Below are positions 17,995 through 25,991 of a DNA stretch of 64,000 nt, one piece after another. Every line of letters begins with the position of its first letter. Position 1 is the stretch's first letter. Under the pieces are notes generated by a model. It had not been told where the DNA came from and made no database searches. It saw nothing but the letters and a program-made list of their open reading frames with translations. Made by a program: the position numbers and the translations under genes. Source of the DNA: Roseiarcus sp050010035 (GTDB lineage Bacteria; Pseudomonadota; Alphaproteobacteria; Rhizobiales; Beijerinckiaceae); assembly GCA_050010035.1 (NCBI GenBank), contig JBEKLU010000001.1, positions 1-64,000 on the forward strand, in the 5' to 3' direction.

Positions 17995-19842
17995 CTAGCA
18001 TTCGACGCCCGGCCCACCAAAAGTCCGCGCGAGCGCGGCAACGGCGTCGCAGCCGGCGAAGATGAAGTCGTCGACGCCCGCGTCGCGCAACGCCGCTTCG
18101 CTCGTCCCCGCCTTGCCCGCTAGAACGACATGGCGCGCGCCGGCCTTCTTCAGCGCGGCGGCGAAGCTTTCCGCGCATTCGCCGTAGGCTTCGTCGCTTC
18201 CGCAAAGGCAGGCCACGGCGGCGCCGCTCGCGGCGAAGCGCGCGGCGGCTTCGGCGGCGTCCGCCGCGCCGGCCTCGACCAGCGCGTCGAGCCCGCCCGC
18301 CTCGAAAAGCTCGCGCGCGAAGCCGACGCGCCGTCCGTGCGCCGCGGGCGCGCCGATCGCGGCGAGAAAGACGCGGGGCCGAACGCCCTGGCGCGCCAAG
18401 GCGGCGTCCGCGGCGTCGCGAAGCCGCTCGAACGGCGCGGCGACGCGCATCGGCGCCAACGGCGCCGCCACCGCTTCGCCGAGATAGGCGAAAGCGGGCG
18501 TGGCTGCGGGCAAAACCTCGGCCTTGGCCTCGTTGAAGTCGGGATGGGCGCTGACGCCGGTCATCGGCGCCTTCAGGCTCGCCGCGTCGCGCGCGAGGCG
18601 TCCCGCCGCCTCGGCGACCGCGCGCTGAAAGCCGCCGCCGAGCAGCGCGCGCGGCAGTCCGCCCTCGCCTTCCAGCCCCTGGAACAGCGTCCACGCCTTT
18701 TCGCACAATTCCTGCGTCAGCGCTTCGAAAACGCCCGCCCCGGCGGCGGGATCGGCGACGAAGCCCAGATGCGATTCTTGCAACAGGACGAGCTGGGTGT
18801 TGCGCGCCAGTCGACGCGCCAGCGCGTCGGGCAGGCCGAGCGCAAGCGTGAACGGCAACACGCTGACGCTGTCGGCGCCGCCGAGCCCGGCGGAAAACGC
18901 GGCGACCGCGCCGCGCATGACGTTGACGAAGGGATCGCGAACGCTCAAGGCGCGCCAGGCGCTCTCGGCGTGGATTCGCGCCGCTCGCGGCCCGAGGCCG
19001 CAGGCCTCGACGACCCGCGCCCAGAGCACGCGCAGCGCGCGGAACTTCGCCAGGGTGACGAACTCGTCGGCGTCCGCCGTCAGGCGAAACGCGATCGCCG
19101 CCGCCGCGTCGTCGAGGGCGAAGCCGTTGTCGCCGAGCGCGCGCAAATAGGCGAGCGCCGCGGCGAGCGCGAAGGCGAGCTCCTGCGCCGGCGTCCCCCC
19201 GGCGGCGTGAACGCAGCGTCCGTCGGCGGCCAGATACGGGCCTGAGAAGCCCTTGGCTTTGAGAAAGGCCGCGAGCCTGGCGAGCGCCGGCGCCTCGTCC
19301 TCCCACGCGCGCGCGGCGCGCCCGCCGCGCGCCAGGGCGCCGATGGGATCGAGGCCGAAGTTCAGATCGAGCGCCGCCGGATCGGCACCGCTGCGCTCGA
19401 CGAGGCCGGCGAAGCCGGCCGCCTGACTCTCGGCCTCGGGGCCGAGATCGAGTTCGAAACTGAGCGAGCCGTCGAAACGCACGTTTTCGAAGGCGCGGTG
19501 CAGGGTCGCCGAGTCGCATTTGCCGAGGCCGAAGCCGTAGGCGCCGCCGGCTCCGGCGAACACGACTTGCAACCCGTCGGCGCCGCCCATGAGGTCGTCG
19601 TGCGCCTGTTCATTCGCCGCGGCCGCGTCGGGATGGTCGAGACGGGCGAGCGCGCGCCAGGCGCCGCTCTCGCCGCGCACCGCCCGCGGACCCTCGCGGC
19701 GGCTATAGAGCGGCTGCAGCGCGATCGCGTCGGCGGTTCGCGAAACGAGCCGGTCGAACGCCCCTCCCTTGAGCGCGGACTCGGCGGCCTTGCGCCAATC
19801 GGCCTCGCTGGCCGTCGCGAACGCCCCTGAAAACTCCGCCAC
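17995..19842 (-). CDS. mutA: methylmalonyl-CoA mutase small (beta) subunit
   Basis: 615 residues from GTG 19842, preceded by GGGGGTC. It resembles the mutase barrel and a C-terminal flavodoxin-like domain, but lacks the DxHxxG cobalamin motif: the matching region reads GAPAAHGRRVGFARELFEAGG. This is normal for the non-catalytic beta subunit of the heterodimeric enzyme. It is followed by mutB after 22 bases and preceded by the 135-residue gene after 14 bases, so all three are likely co-transcribed. Confidence 0.93.
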   Translation of the reverse strand: MAEFSGAFATASEADWRKAAESALKGGAFDRLVSRTADAIALQPLYSRREGPRAVRGESGAWRALARLDHPDAAAANEQAHDDLMGGADGLQVVFAGAGGAYGFGLGKCDSATLHRAFENVRFDGSLSFELDLGPEAESQAAGFAGLVERSGADPAALDLNFGLDPIGALARGGRAARAWEDEAPALARLAAFLKAKGFSGPYLAADGRCVHAAGGTPAQELAFALAAALAYLRALGDNGFALDDAAAAIAFRLTADADEFVTLAKFRALRVLWARVVEACGLGPRAARIHAESAWRALSVRDPFVNVMRGAVAAFSAGLGGADSVSVLPFTLALGLPDALARRLARNTQLVLLQESHLGFVADPAAGAGVFEALTQELCEKAWTLFQGLEGEGGLPRALLGGGFQRAVAEAAGRLARDAASLKAPMTGVSAHPDFNEAKAEVLPAATPAFAYLGEAVAAPLAPMRVAAPFERLRDAADAALARQGVRPRVFLAAIGAPAAHGRRVGFARELFEAGGLDALVEAGAADAAEAAARFAASGAAVACLCGSDEAYGECAESFAAALKKAGARHVVLAGKAGTSEAALRDAGVDDFIFAGCDAVAALARTFGGPGVEC

Positions 19843-19856
19843 GCCGACCCCCGGGC

Positions 19857-20264
19857 TCAAATGAATTGCGACAGGCCGGGAATCGCCGCCGAGATTTCGC
19901 CGAGGACGTCGTCGCCCGCCGTTTCGCGCGCGTAATCGAATATCTCCTTGCCCACGGCGTGCATCTGAGACATCCCTAGGCCGAGCCCCATCAGATCGCC
20001 GCCGAGCGCCATCAGGCCGCCGCCGCCCATCGCGCCGGCGCCCGTCCCCATCAGGCCCTTGACGGCGGGGCTCATCCCTTCGCCGGCGGTCGAAGCGATC
20101 GACGCGACGATGGCGTTGAGCGCCGGGGCCTTGGCGAGCAAGGCGTCGACCGCCTCCTCCGGCGCCTCGCGCTTGATGAAATCGAGCACCAAGCCGACAG
20201 CCTGACGCGCGGTCTCGGGCGTCGTTTCGGCCACCGCAGCGACGCGGGCGAGCAAACTTTCCAT
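19857..20264 (-). CDS. conserved hypothetical protein, first gene of the mutase operon
   Basis: 135 residues. The first 60 are helical (MESLLARVAAVAETTPETARQ...) and look somewhat like DUF2267-type helical proteins. The middle is very rich in Gly and Met (about 70-100: GTGAGAMGGGGLMALGGDLMG), then another helical part follows. I do not know its function. The 14-base gap to mutA argues for shared expression with methylmalonyl-CoA mutase. The known MeaB/MeaI mutase chaperone is a GTPase and this protein has no P-loop, so it is not MeaB. Confidence 0.7.
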   Translation of the reverse strand: MESLLARVAAVAETTPETARQAVGLVLDFIKREAPEEAVDALLAKAPALNAIVASIASTAGEGMSPAVKGLMGTGAGAMGGGGLMALGGDLMGLGLGMSQMHAVGKEIFDYARETAGDDVLGEISAAIPGLSQFI

Positions 20265-20771
20265 TTCCGGCTCCCATCGTGTCTACGCCGCCGACAGGCG
20301 TGCGCCTCGCCGGATGTCGCCGCTTCGAGCGGCAAAATCAAGCGTCGCGACGACGTATACGCGCTCGCCCGCGCGCGCGAAGCTGGAAAAAGGGCTGAGG
20401 CGCGTTGGCGGGGCGCGGCGGCGCGAGGCCGGCGCGCGCGCTCATACGCGCCCGCGGTCGGCGTCTCTTACTGCAATGCAGCAAAATAGCCATGAAAGGT
20501 TCACATTGCTCCATTCTCAGGAATCTATTTCCGAGCGCCGGTTTGCTCGAAATCGGCGGAGATTCTCACCGCTTGCGCGCGTTCTCGAACGGAAACGATC
20601 AACTTTCAACGAATCGTTAAAATTAGCCGGAGCTTGCCATGCTAACTTTGCATACCTGAGCGGCGACATTGACCCTTTTCGCTCGGGGGCGCCGACCCTA
20701 TGTTGCAGCGCACAGGCCGGGTCGACCGTTGCAGACGGGGCGCGGCGGAAAGTTTTACAAAGGAGGGTCAC
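20265..20771. other. intergenic region between divergent genes
   Basis: About 500 bases between the 135-residue gene and the DUF1127 gene. No convincing gene is seen. It is more AT-rich in its middle (about 20460-20650) than its surroundings. TATGTT at 20699-20704 is a possible -10 box for the DUF1127 gene, without a good -35. Confidence 0.5.
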
Positions 20772-20930
20772 ATGACCTCGTTCAAGACCATCGTCGAGAA
20801 GCTGAACGCCTGGCGCCGCTATCGTGAAGCCGTGCGCGAGCTGTCGCAGCTCAGCGATCGCGAACTGGAAGACATCGGCATCCGCCGCGGCGACATTCAC
20901 TTCGTCGTCAGCGGAGCGGTCGCTCGATAA
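20772..20930 (+). CDS. DUF1127 domain small protein
   Basis: 52 residues. The second half reads REAVRELSQLSDRELEDIGIRRGDI, the signature of DUF1127, in which arginine-rich small proteins bear a conserved L-x-D-R-x-L-x-D-I-G core. An AGGAGGG ribosome site sits just before the ATG. Family members are common in alphaproteobacteria. Some affect phosphate or carbon metabolism and RNA turnover, but the role here is unknown. A strong terminator follows at 20994, so it is probably monocistronic. Confidence 0.88.
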   Translation: MTSFKTIVEKLNAWRRYREAVRELSQLSDRELEDIGIRRGDIHFVVSGAVAR

Positions 20931-20969
20931 ATTCGGACGCTCCGGGTCCTCCCCCCGGGCGCGTCCGCC

Positions 20970-20990
20970 GCGTCGGGCTCAGCCCGACGC
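20970..20990 (+). repeat. inverted repeat just before the terminator
   Basis: GCGTCGGGCT and AGCCCGACGC pair perfectly around a single C, giving a tight GC hairpin directly upstream of the intrinsic terminator. It may protect the 3' end of the short DUF1127 mRNA or be part of the termination signal. Confidence 0.6.
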
Positions 20991-20993
20991 ACA

Positions 20994-21031
20994 AACGCCC
21001 GCCGGTCCTCCCCCGGCGGGCGTTTTCTTTT
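20994..21031 (+). terminator. rho-independent terminator of the DUF1127 gene
   Basis: A perfect 12-bp stem, AACGCCCGCCGG paired with CCGGCGGGCGTT around a seven-base loop, followed by TTCTTTT. This is the clearest intrinsic terminator in the window. Confidence 0.88.
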
Positions 21032-21090
21032 GCTCGGCCGCCGGCCCCGCCCGCAGTTGACGAAGCGGCGCGGCTTTGTGACAAGCCCTC

Positions 21091-22515
21091 ATGCGCCCCA
21101 TTCACGTCATCGGCGGCGGGCTCGCCGGCTGCGAGGCGGCTTGGCAGATCGCCCAGGCCGACGTCCCCGTCGTCCTGCACGAAATGCGCCCGCTGCGCAG
21201 CACCGAAGCGCACCGCACCGAGCGCCTCGCCGAACTCGTGTGCTCGAATTCCTTCCGCTCCGACGACGCGCTGAACAACGCGGTCGGCGTCATCCATCGC
21301 GAGATGCGCGCGCTTCGTTCGCTGGTCATGCGCGCGGCCGACGCCCATCAGGTGCCCGCCGGCGGCGCGCTGGCGGTCGATCGCGACGGCTTTTCCGCCG
21401 CGGTCGAGGCGGCGATCGCCGGCGATGCGCGCATTCGCGTCGAGCGCGGCGAAATCGCCGCCCCGCCCGACGACTGGGACAACGTCGTCATCGCCACCGG
21501 GCCGCTGACTTCGCCCGCCCTCGCCGCGGCGATCCGGGCGCTGACCGGCGAGGACGCGCTGGCGTTCTTCGACGCCATCGCGCCGATCGTGCATCGCGAT
21601 TCGATCGACATGTCGGTGGCCTGGCGCCAGTCGCGCTACGACAAGGCCGGCCCCGGCGGCTCCGGCGCCGACTACGTCAACTGCCCGCTGAGCCGCGAGC
21701 AATACGAGGCCTTCGTCGACGCGCTGCTCGCCGCCGAAAAGACCGAGTTTCGCGAATTCGAGGGCACGCCCTATTTCGACGGCTGCCTGCCGATCGAGGT
21801 GATGGCGATACGCGGCCGCGAGACGCTGCGCCACGGGCCGATGAAGCCCGTCGGCCTCACCAACGCGCACGATCCAAACGTCAAACCCTACGCCGTCGTG
21901 CAATTGCGCCAGGACAACGCGCTCGGCACGCTGTTCAACATGGTGGGGTTCCAGACGAAGCTGAAATACGCGGAACAGGCGCATGTGTTCCGGCTCATTC
22001 CGGGGTTGGAGCGGGCCGAGTTCGCGCGGCTCGGCGGCCTGCACCGCAACACCTTCCTCAATTCGCCGCGCCTGCTCGACGCGCGGCTGCGCCTCAGGTG
22101 CGCGCCGCGTCTGCGCTTCGCCGGGCAGATCACCGGGTGCGAAGGCTATGTCGAGAGCGCCGCGATCGGGCTTCTCGCCGGCCGCTTCGCCGCCGCCGAG
22201 CGGCTCGGGCGCGAATTGGACCCGCCGCCGCCGACCACCGCGATCGGCGCCCTGCTCGATCACGTCACCGGCGGCCATATCGAGGCGATCGACGCCGGAC
22301 CACGCTCGTTCCAGCCGATGAACGTCAATTTCGGCCTCTTCCCGCCGATCGAGGAGCCGCGGCTCGACGAGGCGGGCAAGCGCCTGCGCGGCCTCGAACG
22401 CGGCGCGGCGCGCAAGCGCGCGCTCTCCGCGCGGGCCGAGGTCGATCTGGCGAGATGGCTGAGCGAGTCGCAGACGGCCGGCGCGATCGCTCCGAAGGGC
22501 GGCCGCCAAGCCTGA
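21091..22515 (+). CDS. trmFO: methylenetetrahydrofolate-tRNA-(uracil-5-)-methyltransferase
   Basis: 474 residues. The FAD-binding motif IHVIGGGLAGCEAAWQIA is at residues 4-21, with ELVCSNSFRSDD (active-site cysteine region) at about 49-60 and GALAVDRDGFS further on. TrmFO makes 5-methyluridine at position 54 of tRNA using 5,10-methylene-tetrahydrofolate and FAD, instead of the SAM-dependent TrmA. The tail after about 440 is basic. The ATG has a weak ribosome site. It is convergent with the AraC regulator gene. Confidence 0.95.
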   Translation: MRPIHVIGGGLAGCEAAWQIAQADVPVVLHEMRPLRSTEAHRTERLAELVCSNSFRSDDALNNAVGVIHREMRALRSLVMRAADAHQVPAGGALAVDRDGFSAAVEAAIAGDARIRVERGEIAAPPDDWDNVVIATGPLTSPALAAAIRALTGEDALAFFDAIAPIVHRDSIDMSVAWRQSRYDKAGPGGSGADYVNCPLSREQYEAFVDALLAAEKTEFREFEGTPYFDGCLPIEVMAIRGRETLRHGPMKPVGLTNAHDPNVKPYAVVQLRQDNALGTLFNMVGFQTKLKYAEQAHVFRLIPGLERAEFARLGGLHRNTFLNSPRLLDARLRLRCAPRLRFAGQITGCEGYVESAAIGLLAGRFAAAERLGRELDPPPPTTAIGALLDHVTGGHIEAIDAGPRSFQPMNVNFGLFPPIEEPRLDEAGKRLRGLERGAARKRALSARAEVDLARWLSESQTAGAIAPKGGRQA

Positions 22516-22528
22516 AACGTGCTGGGGC

Positions 22529-23530
22529 TCACGGACCGCCGGGGCCGGCGCCGACCGTTCGGCGGCGGGTTTGCGACGGCAGTTCGCCGAAGCGCTTCTC
22601 GTACTCGCTGGAAAACCGGCCGAAGTGCGAAAAGCCCCACTTCTGCGCGATCGTCGCGATGGAGGCGACCGCGCCGGGGTCGCGCAGCTCGCGGCGGACC
22701 GCGCTCAAGCGAATTTCGCGTAAGTACGCCATCATCGACATGGCCTTGAAGCGCCGGAAGCCCGAATTGAGAGCGCGCGGGCCGACGCCGCACTCCGCGG
22801 CGATTTCGGCCGTCGAGATCGGCCGCGAGGCGTTGGCCCACATGAACTCGATCGCCCGCTTCACGTAGTGGGGCGAAACGGCCGTAACCGGACCGTGAAT
22901 AACGTCGGAGAAGCGATGGGGAACGCCTTCGAGCAACAAGGCGATCACGGTCTCCTTCATGCGTTGCAGGGCGATGGGCGATCGCAGCAGCGGCGCCCTT
23001 CCCGTCAGGCCGGCCTCGAGCGATCCCGCCATCGCCTTGATCGTCAGCCCCGCGTCCGTGGTGAGGTCGACGCTGGGCGCGAAATCGAGCGGCCTCGTCA
23101 CCGGCCGCTCGATCAGGTCGCTCAAATGCCGCGTCATGTCCGCGCGCTCGACGGCGATCACCAGGAACCGGCTCCCGGCCGAAATGACTTGCTCGGAAAG
23201 GGCGGGCGATTCGCCGAATCCCGCCATGCCCGCGGTGGAGCGCACCCATTTGGAGCCTGCCCGCAGCTCGACGGCGCCGTCCAGCGGGACGAAGAGGCTG
23301 TAGGCGTCCAACCCCGCCCCGTCGGGCTTTTTCAGCACGCCGCCGCTCGGAAAAATATTCTCGAATACGAAATCGAAAAAATTCGCAATTATTTCGACGT
23401 AAAAGTCGCGTCCGTCTCCCTGCGGGCGAACGCTGGCGGCGAACATTCTCCTCGTCATGATTTCGGACAATTCGTCAGCGTCACGACTGACGATGTGTGT
23501 TCGCATCCGTTGCTTGGTCTTCCAATCCAT
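22529..23530 (-). CDS. AraC family transcriptional regulator
   Basis: 333 residues. The N-terminal 200 residues are a sensor-like domain resembling the AraC-binding-like domain of ferric or choline regulators. The C-terminal AraC DNA-binding domain spans about 225-325, with helix-turn-helix segments ISTAEIAAECGVGPRALNSGF and IAQKWGFSHFGRFSSEYEKRFGELPS. The ligand and targets are unknown. The nearest divergent gene is the globin chemoreceptor, more than 500 bases away. Confidence 0.9.
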   Translation of the reverse strand: MDWKTKQRMRTHIVSRDADELSEIMTRRMFAASVRPQGDGRDFYVEIIANFFDFVFENIFPSGGVLKKPDGAGLDAYSLFVPLDGAVELRAGSKWVRSTAGMAGFGESPALSEQVISAGSRFLVIAVERADMTRHLSDLIERPVTRPLDFAPSVDLTTDAGLTIKAMAGSLEAGLTGRAPLLRSPIALQRMKETVIALLLEGVPHRFSDVIHGPVTAVSPHYVKRAIEFMWANASRPISTAEIAAECGVGPRALNSGFRRFKAMSMMAYLREIRLSAVRRELRDPGAVASIATIAQKWGFSHFGRFSSEYEKRFGELPSQTRRRTVGAGPGGP

Positions 23531-24090
23531 ACGGCTTTATTCTCGGCTTTCGAACGCAGTCCCCTCCCCTGTCTCGATCACTGGACCCGGCCCGAAATCG
23601 AGCCGGGAAACGAGGGGCCGCCTCGCCGCTGATTCGCGTTCGAGCGGCCGTGAATCGCAGCGGCGCAAGGTGAAAATAGTCGCGCGCCGCCCGGTTTTTC
23701 AAGCTTAGAATCTATCCATTTCTGGACCTCAATGTCCAAATACAGCACCAAAAGGAATCCGCTGCAAGCTTACCGTTGCGTCTGCGGGCGCGCTTAACCA
23801 TGCATTAAAGCGCCGTTTGCTAAGTCGAGCGCGGCAAAACGACGCGGCCGGGCAATGGGGAGATTTGTGACTTCTTCGGCCGGCAATAATTGTCGCAGAA
23901 TTTTATAAATCGTTGTTTTGCCTGAGTATTCCGATGACGTGTCGACCCGGTCAAGTGCGAGCGGCCGGTCGAGGGCATGGCGCCGCGCGTTCGCCCCGGT
24001 CTCGATCCGGATTGCTCGTTCGATCAAGACGGCCTGCGGCCCGGACTCCGATCCGCCGCGGGCCGGAAAGTCCGAACCCGGGGAAACGAC
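23531..24090. other. intergenic region upstream of the globin chemoreceptor
   Basis: About 560 bases with no credible gene. The part 23700-23940 is clearly AT-richer than its surroundings and probably holds the promoters. A partial palindrome, GCGCTTAACC with TTAAAGCGC around ATGCAT, lies at 23790-23813 and could be an operator. The frame leading into the chemoreceptor is open from 23977, but without family match before 24091. Confidence 0.5.
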
Positions 24091-25755
24091 GTGGCTGACG
24101 CGAACCGCAATGAGACCTTCCTGAACGAGCGCCTGGATTTCGTCGGCCTCGACCCGCCGGCGCGGGAGACGCTGAGCCGATTGCGGCCGCTGATCGAAAA
24201 ATCGATCGGCGCCGCGTTGGACGCGTTCTACGGCAAAGTGAAGGCCACTCCCCAGACCCGCAAGTTCTTCGCCGACGAGCGCCACATGGGGATGGCGAAA
24301 AGCGCGCAGGCGCGCCATTGGACGGTGATCGCCGCCGCCGAGTACGGCGACGACTACGCGATCCGGGCGAGAAAAATCGGCGAGACCCACGCGCGGGTCG
24401 GCCTGGAGCCGCGCTGGTACATCGGCGGCTACGCGGTGGTGATCGAGCAACTCATTCACGCCGTCGTCGCGGACCAGTGGCCTCGCCTGCTCACGATGAC
24501 GAAGCGCCGCCCGCAGCGCCTGGCCGAGGCGCTTTCGTGCCTGGTGAAGGCGGCGATCCTCGACATGGATTACGCCATCTCGGCCTACATCGAGACATTG
24601 GACGCGCAACGCCGCCAAGCGGAAGAAGCGGGGCGCGAAGCGATCGCGCAGGAGCGGGCGCTCGTCGCCGATTCGGTCGGCGTCGCCTTGTCCAAGCTCG
24701 CCGGCAAGGATCTGACCTATCGGTTGTCGTCGCAATTGCCCGGCGCCTACAGCGAGCTGCAGGCGGACTTCAACGGAGCGATCGAACAGCTCGAAGCGGT
24801 GATGAAGCGCGTCACCGGAAGCGCCGGCTCGATCCACGCCGGCGCGCGCGAAATCTCGACCGCCGCCGATCGCCTGTCGCAGCGCACCGAGCAGCAAGCC
24901 GCGAGCCTCGAGGAGACGGCGGCGGCGCTGCATGAGATCACCGCGACGGTGGAGAAATCCGCCGAAGGCGCGACCCACGCCCGCGAAGTCGTCGCAAACG
25001 CCAACGAAGACGCCAAGAAGAGCGCGGTGGTGGTGCGTCAGGCGGTCGAGGCGATGGACGCGATCGCCAAGTCGGCGCAGCAGATCAGCCGGATCATCGG
25101 CGTCATCGACGAGATCGCCTTCCAGACCAATCTGCTCGCCCTGAACGCGGGCGTCGAGGCGGCGCGGGCGGGCGACGCCGGGCGCGGCTTCGCCGTCGTG
25201 GCATCCGAAGTGCGCGCGCTCGCGCAGCGTTCGGCCGAAGCGGCCAAAGAGATCAAGGGCCTGATTTCGGCCTCGACGACGCAGGTCGATCACGGCGTCA
25301 AGCTGGTGGCCGAGACCGGCGCGTCGCTGGGGCGGATCGTGACCCAGGTGACGGAGATCAACAGCGTCATCGGCGAAATCGCCTTAGGCGCCAAGGAGCA
25401 GGCGACGGCGCTGGCGGAGGTCAACACGGCGATCAACCAGATGGATCAGGTGACGCAGCAGAACGCGACGATGGTCGAGCAATCGACGGCGGCCACGCAC
25501 GCCCTGACGCAGGAGGCCGAACTGCTTGCGAGCCTGATCGGCGAGTTCCAGGTCGAGGGGGCGCGCCGCGACGACGCGTTGCGCCGCCAATTGCAAGCGG
25601 CGACGCCGCACGCCTTCCGCCAGCCGGCCGCGGCCGCCGCCGATCCCCGCGCGGAGCCGCGCGCCGCGCCGGCGAGGCCGGTGCGCGCGGCGCTCAAGGC
25701 GCGCGCCAACGCAACGAACGGCAACGACGATTCCGACGGCTGGCGGGAATTCTGA
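24091..25755 (+). CDS. globin-coupled methyl-accepting chemotaxis protein (aerotaxis-type)
   Basis: 554 residues from GTG 24091, preceded by GGGGAA. The N-terminal protoglobin domain (about 1-175) has the expected proximal haem histidine at H100 in KIGETHARVGLEPRWYIGGY. A signalling domain follows, with hairpin tip EIAFQTNLLALNAGVEAARAG. There is no membrane segment, so this is a soluble cytoplasmic receptor, likely sensing O2 or another gas, as in HemAT. The C-terminus ends GWREF, matching the xWxxF pentapeptide that tethers CheR/CheB. Its signalling domain is nearly the same as that of the next gene, a recent duplication or domain swap. Confidence 0.92.
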   Translation: MADANRNETFLNERLDFVGLDPPARETLSRLRPLIEKSIGAALDAFYGKVKATPQTRKFFADERHMGMAKSAQARHWTVIAAAEYGDDYAIRARKIGETHARVGLEPRWYIGGYAVVIEQLIHAVVADQWPRLLTMTKRRPQRLAEALSCLVKAAILDMDYAISAYIETLDAQRRQAEEAGREAIAQERALVADSVGVALSKLAGKDLTYRLSSQLPGAYSELQADFNGAIEQLEAVMKRVTGSAGSIHAGAREISTAADRLSQRTEQQAASLEETAAALHEITATVEKSAEGATHAREVVANANEDAKKSAVVVRQAVEAMDAIAKSAQQISRIIGVIDEIAFQTNLLALNAGVEAARAGDAGRGFAVVASEVRALAQRSAEAAKEIKGLISASTTQVDHGVKLVAETGASLGRIVTQVTEINSVIGEIALGAKEQATALAEVNTAINQMDQVTQQNATMVEQSTAATHALTQEAELLASLIGEFQVEGARRDDALRRQLQAATPHAFRQPAAAAADPRAEPRAAPARPVRAALKARANATNGNDDSDGWREF

Positions 25756-25991
25756 GGCGCTCGGGAGGCGAGACGCCCTCGCACGCTCGCCGCATGACGG
25801 TCGGCGGCCAAGCAGCCGCCGTCCCGGTCGGCGAGGAGACGATGGCCGCGCAGGGGTTGTGAGGATTCGTGACGCCGGCGGCGGCGTTGGCGCCGCAGGG
25901 AAACGCAAGGCGAAGTCTTCGCCTGTCGTTGGGTTGCCGGGTCGGTTTGTTTCTCGGGTCCCGCGTTACATACTAACCATTACGGTGCATC

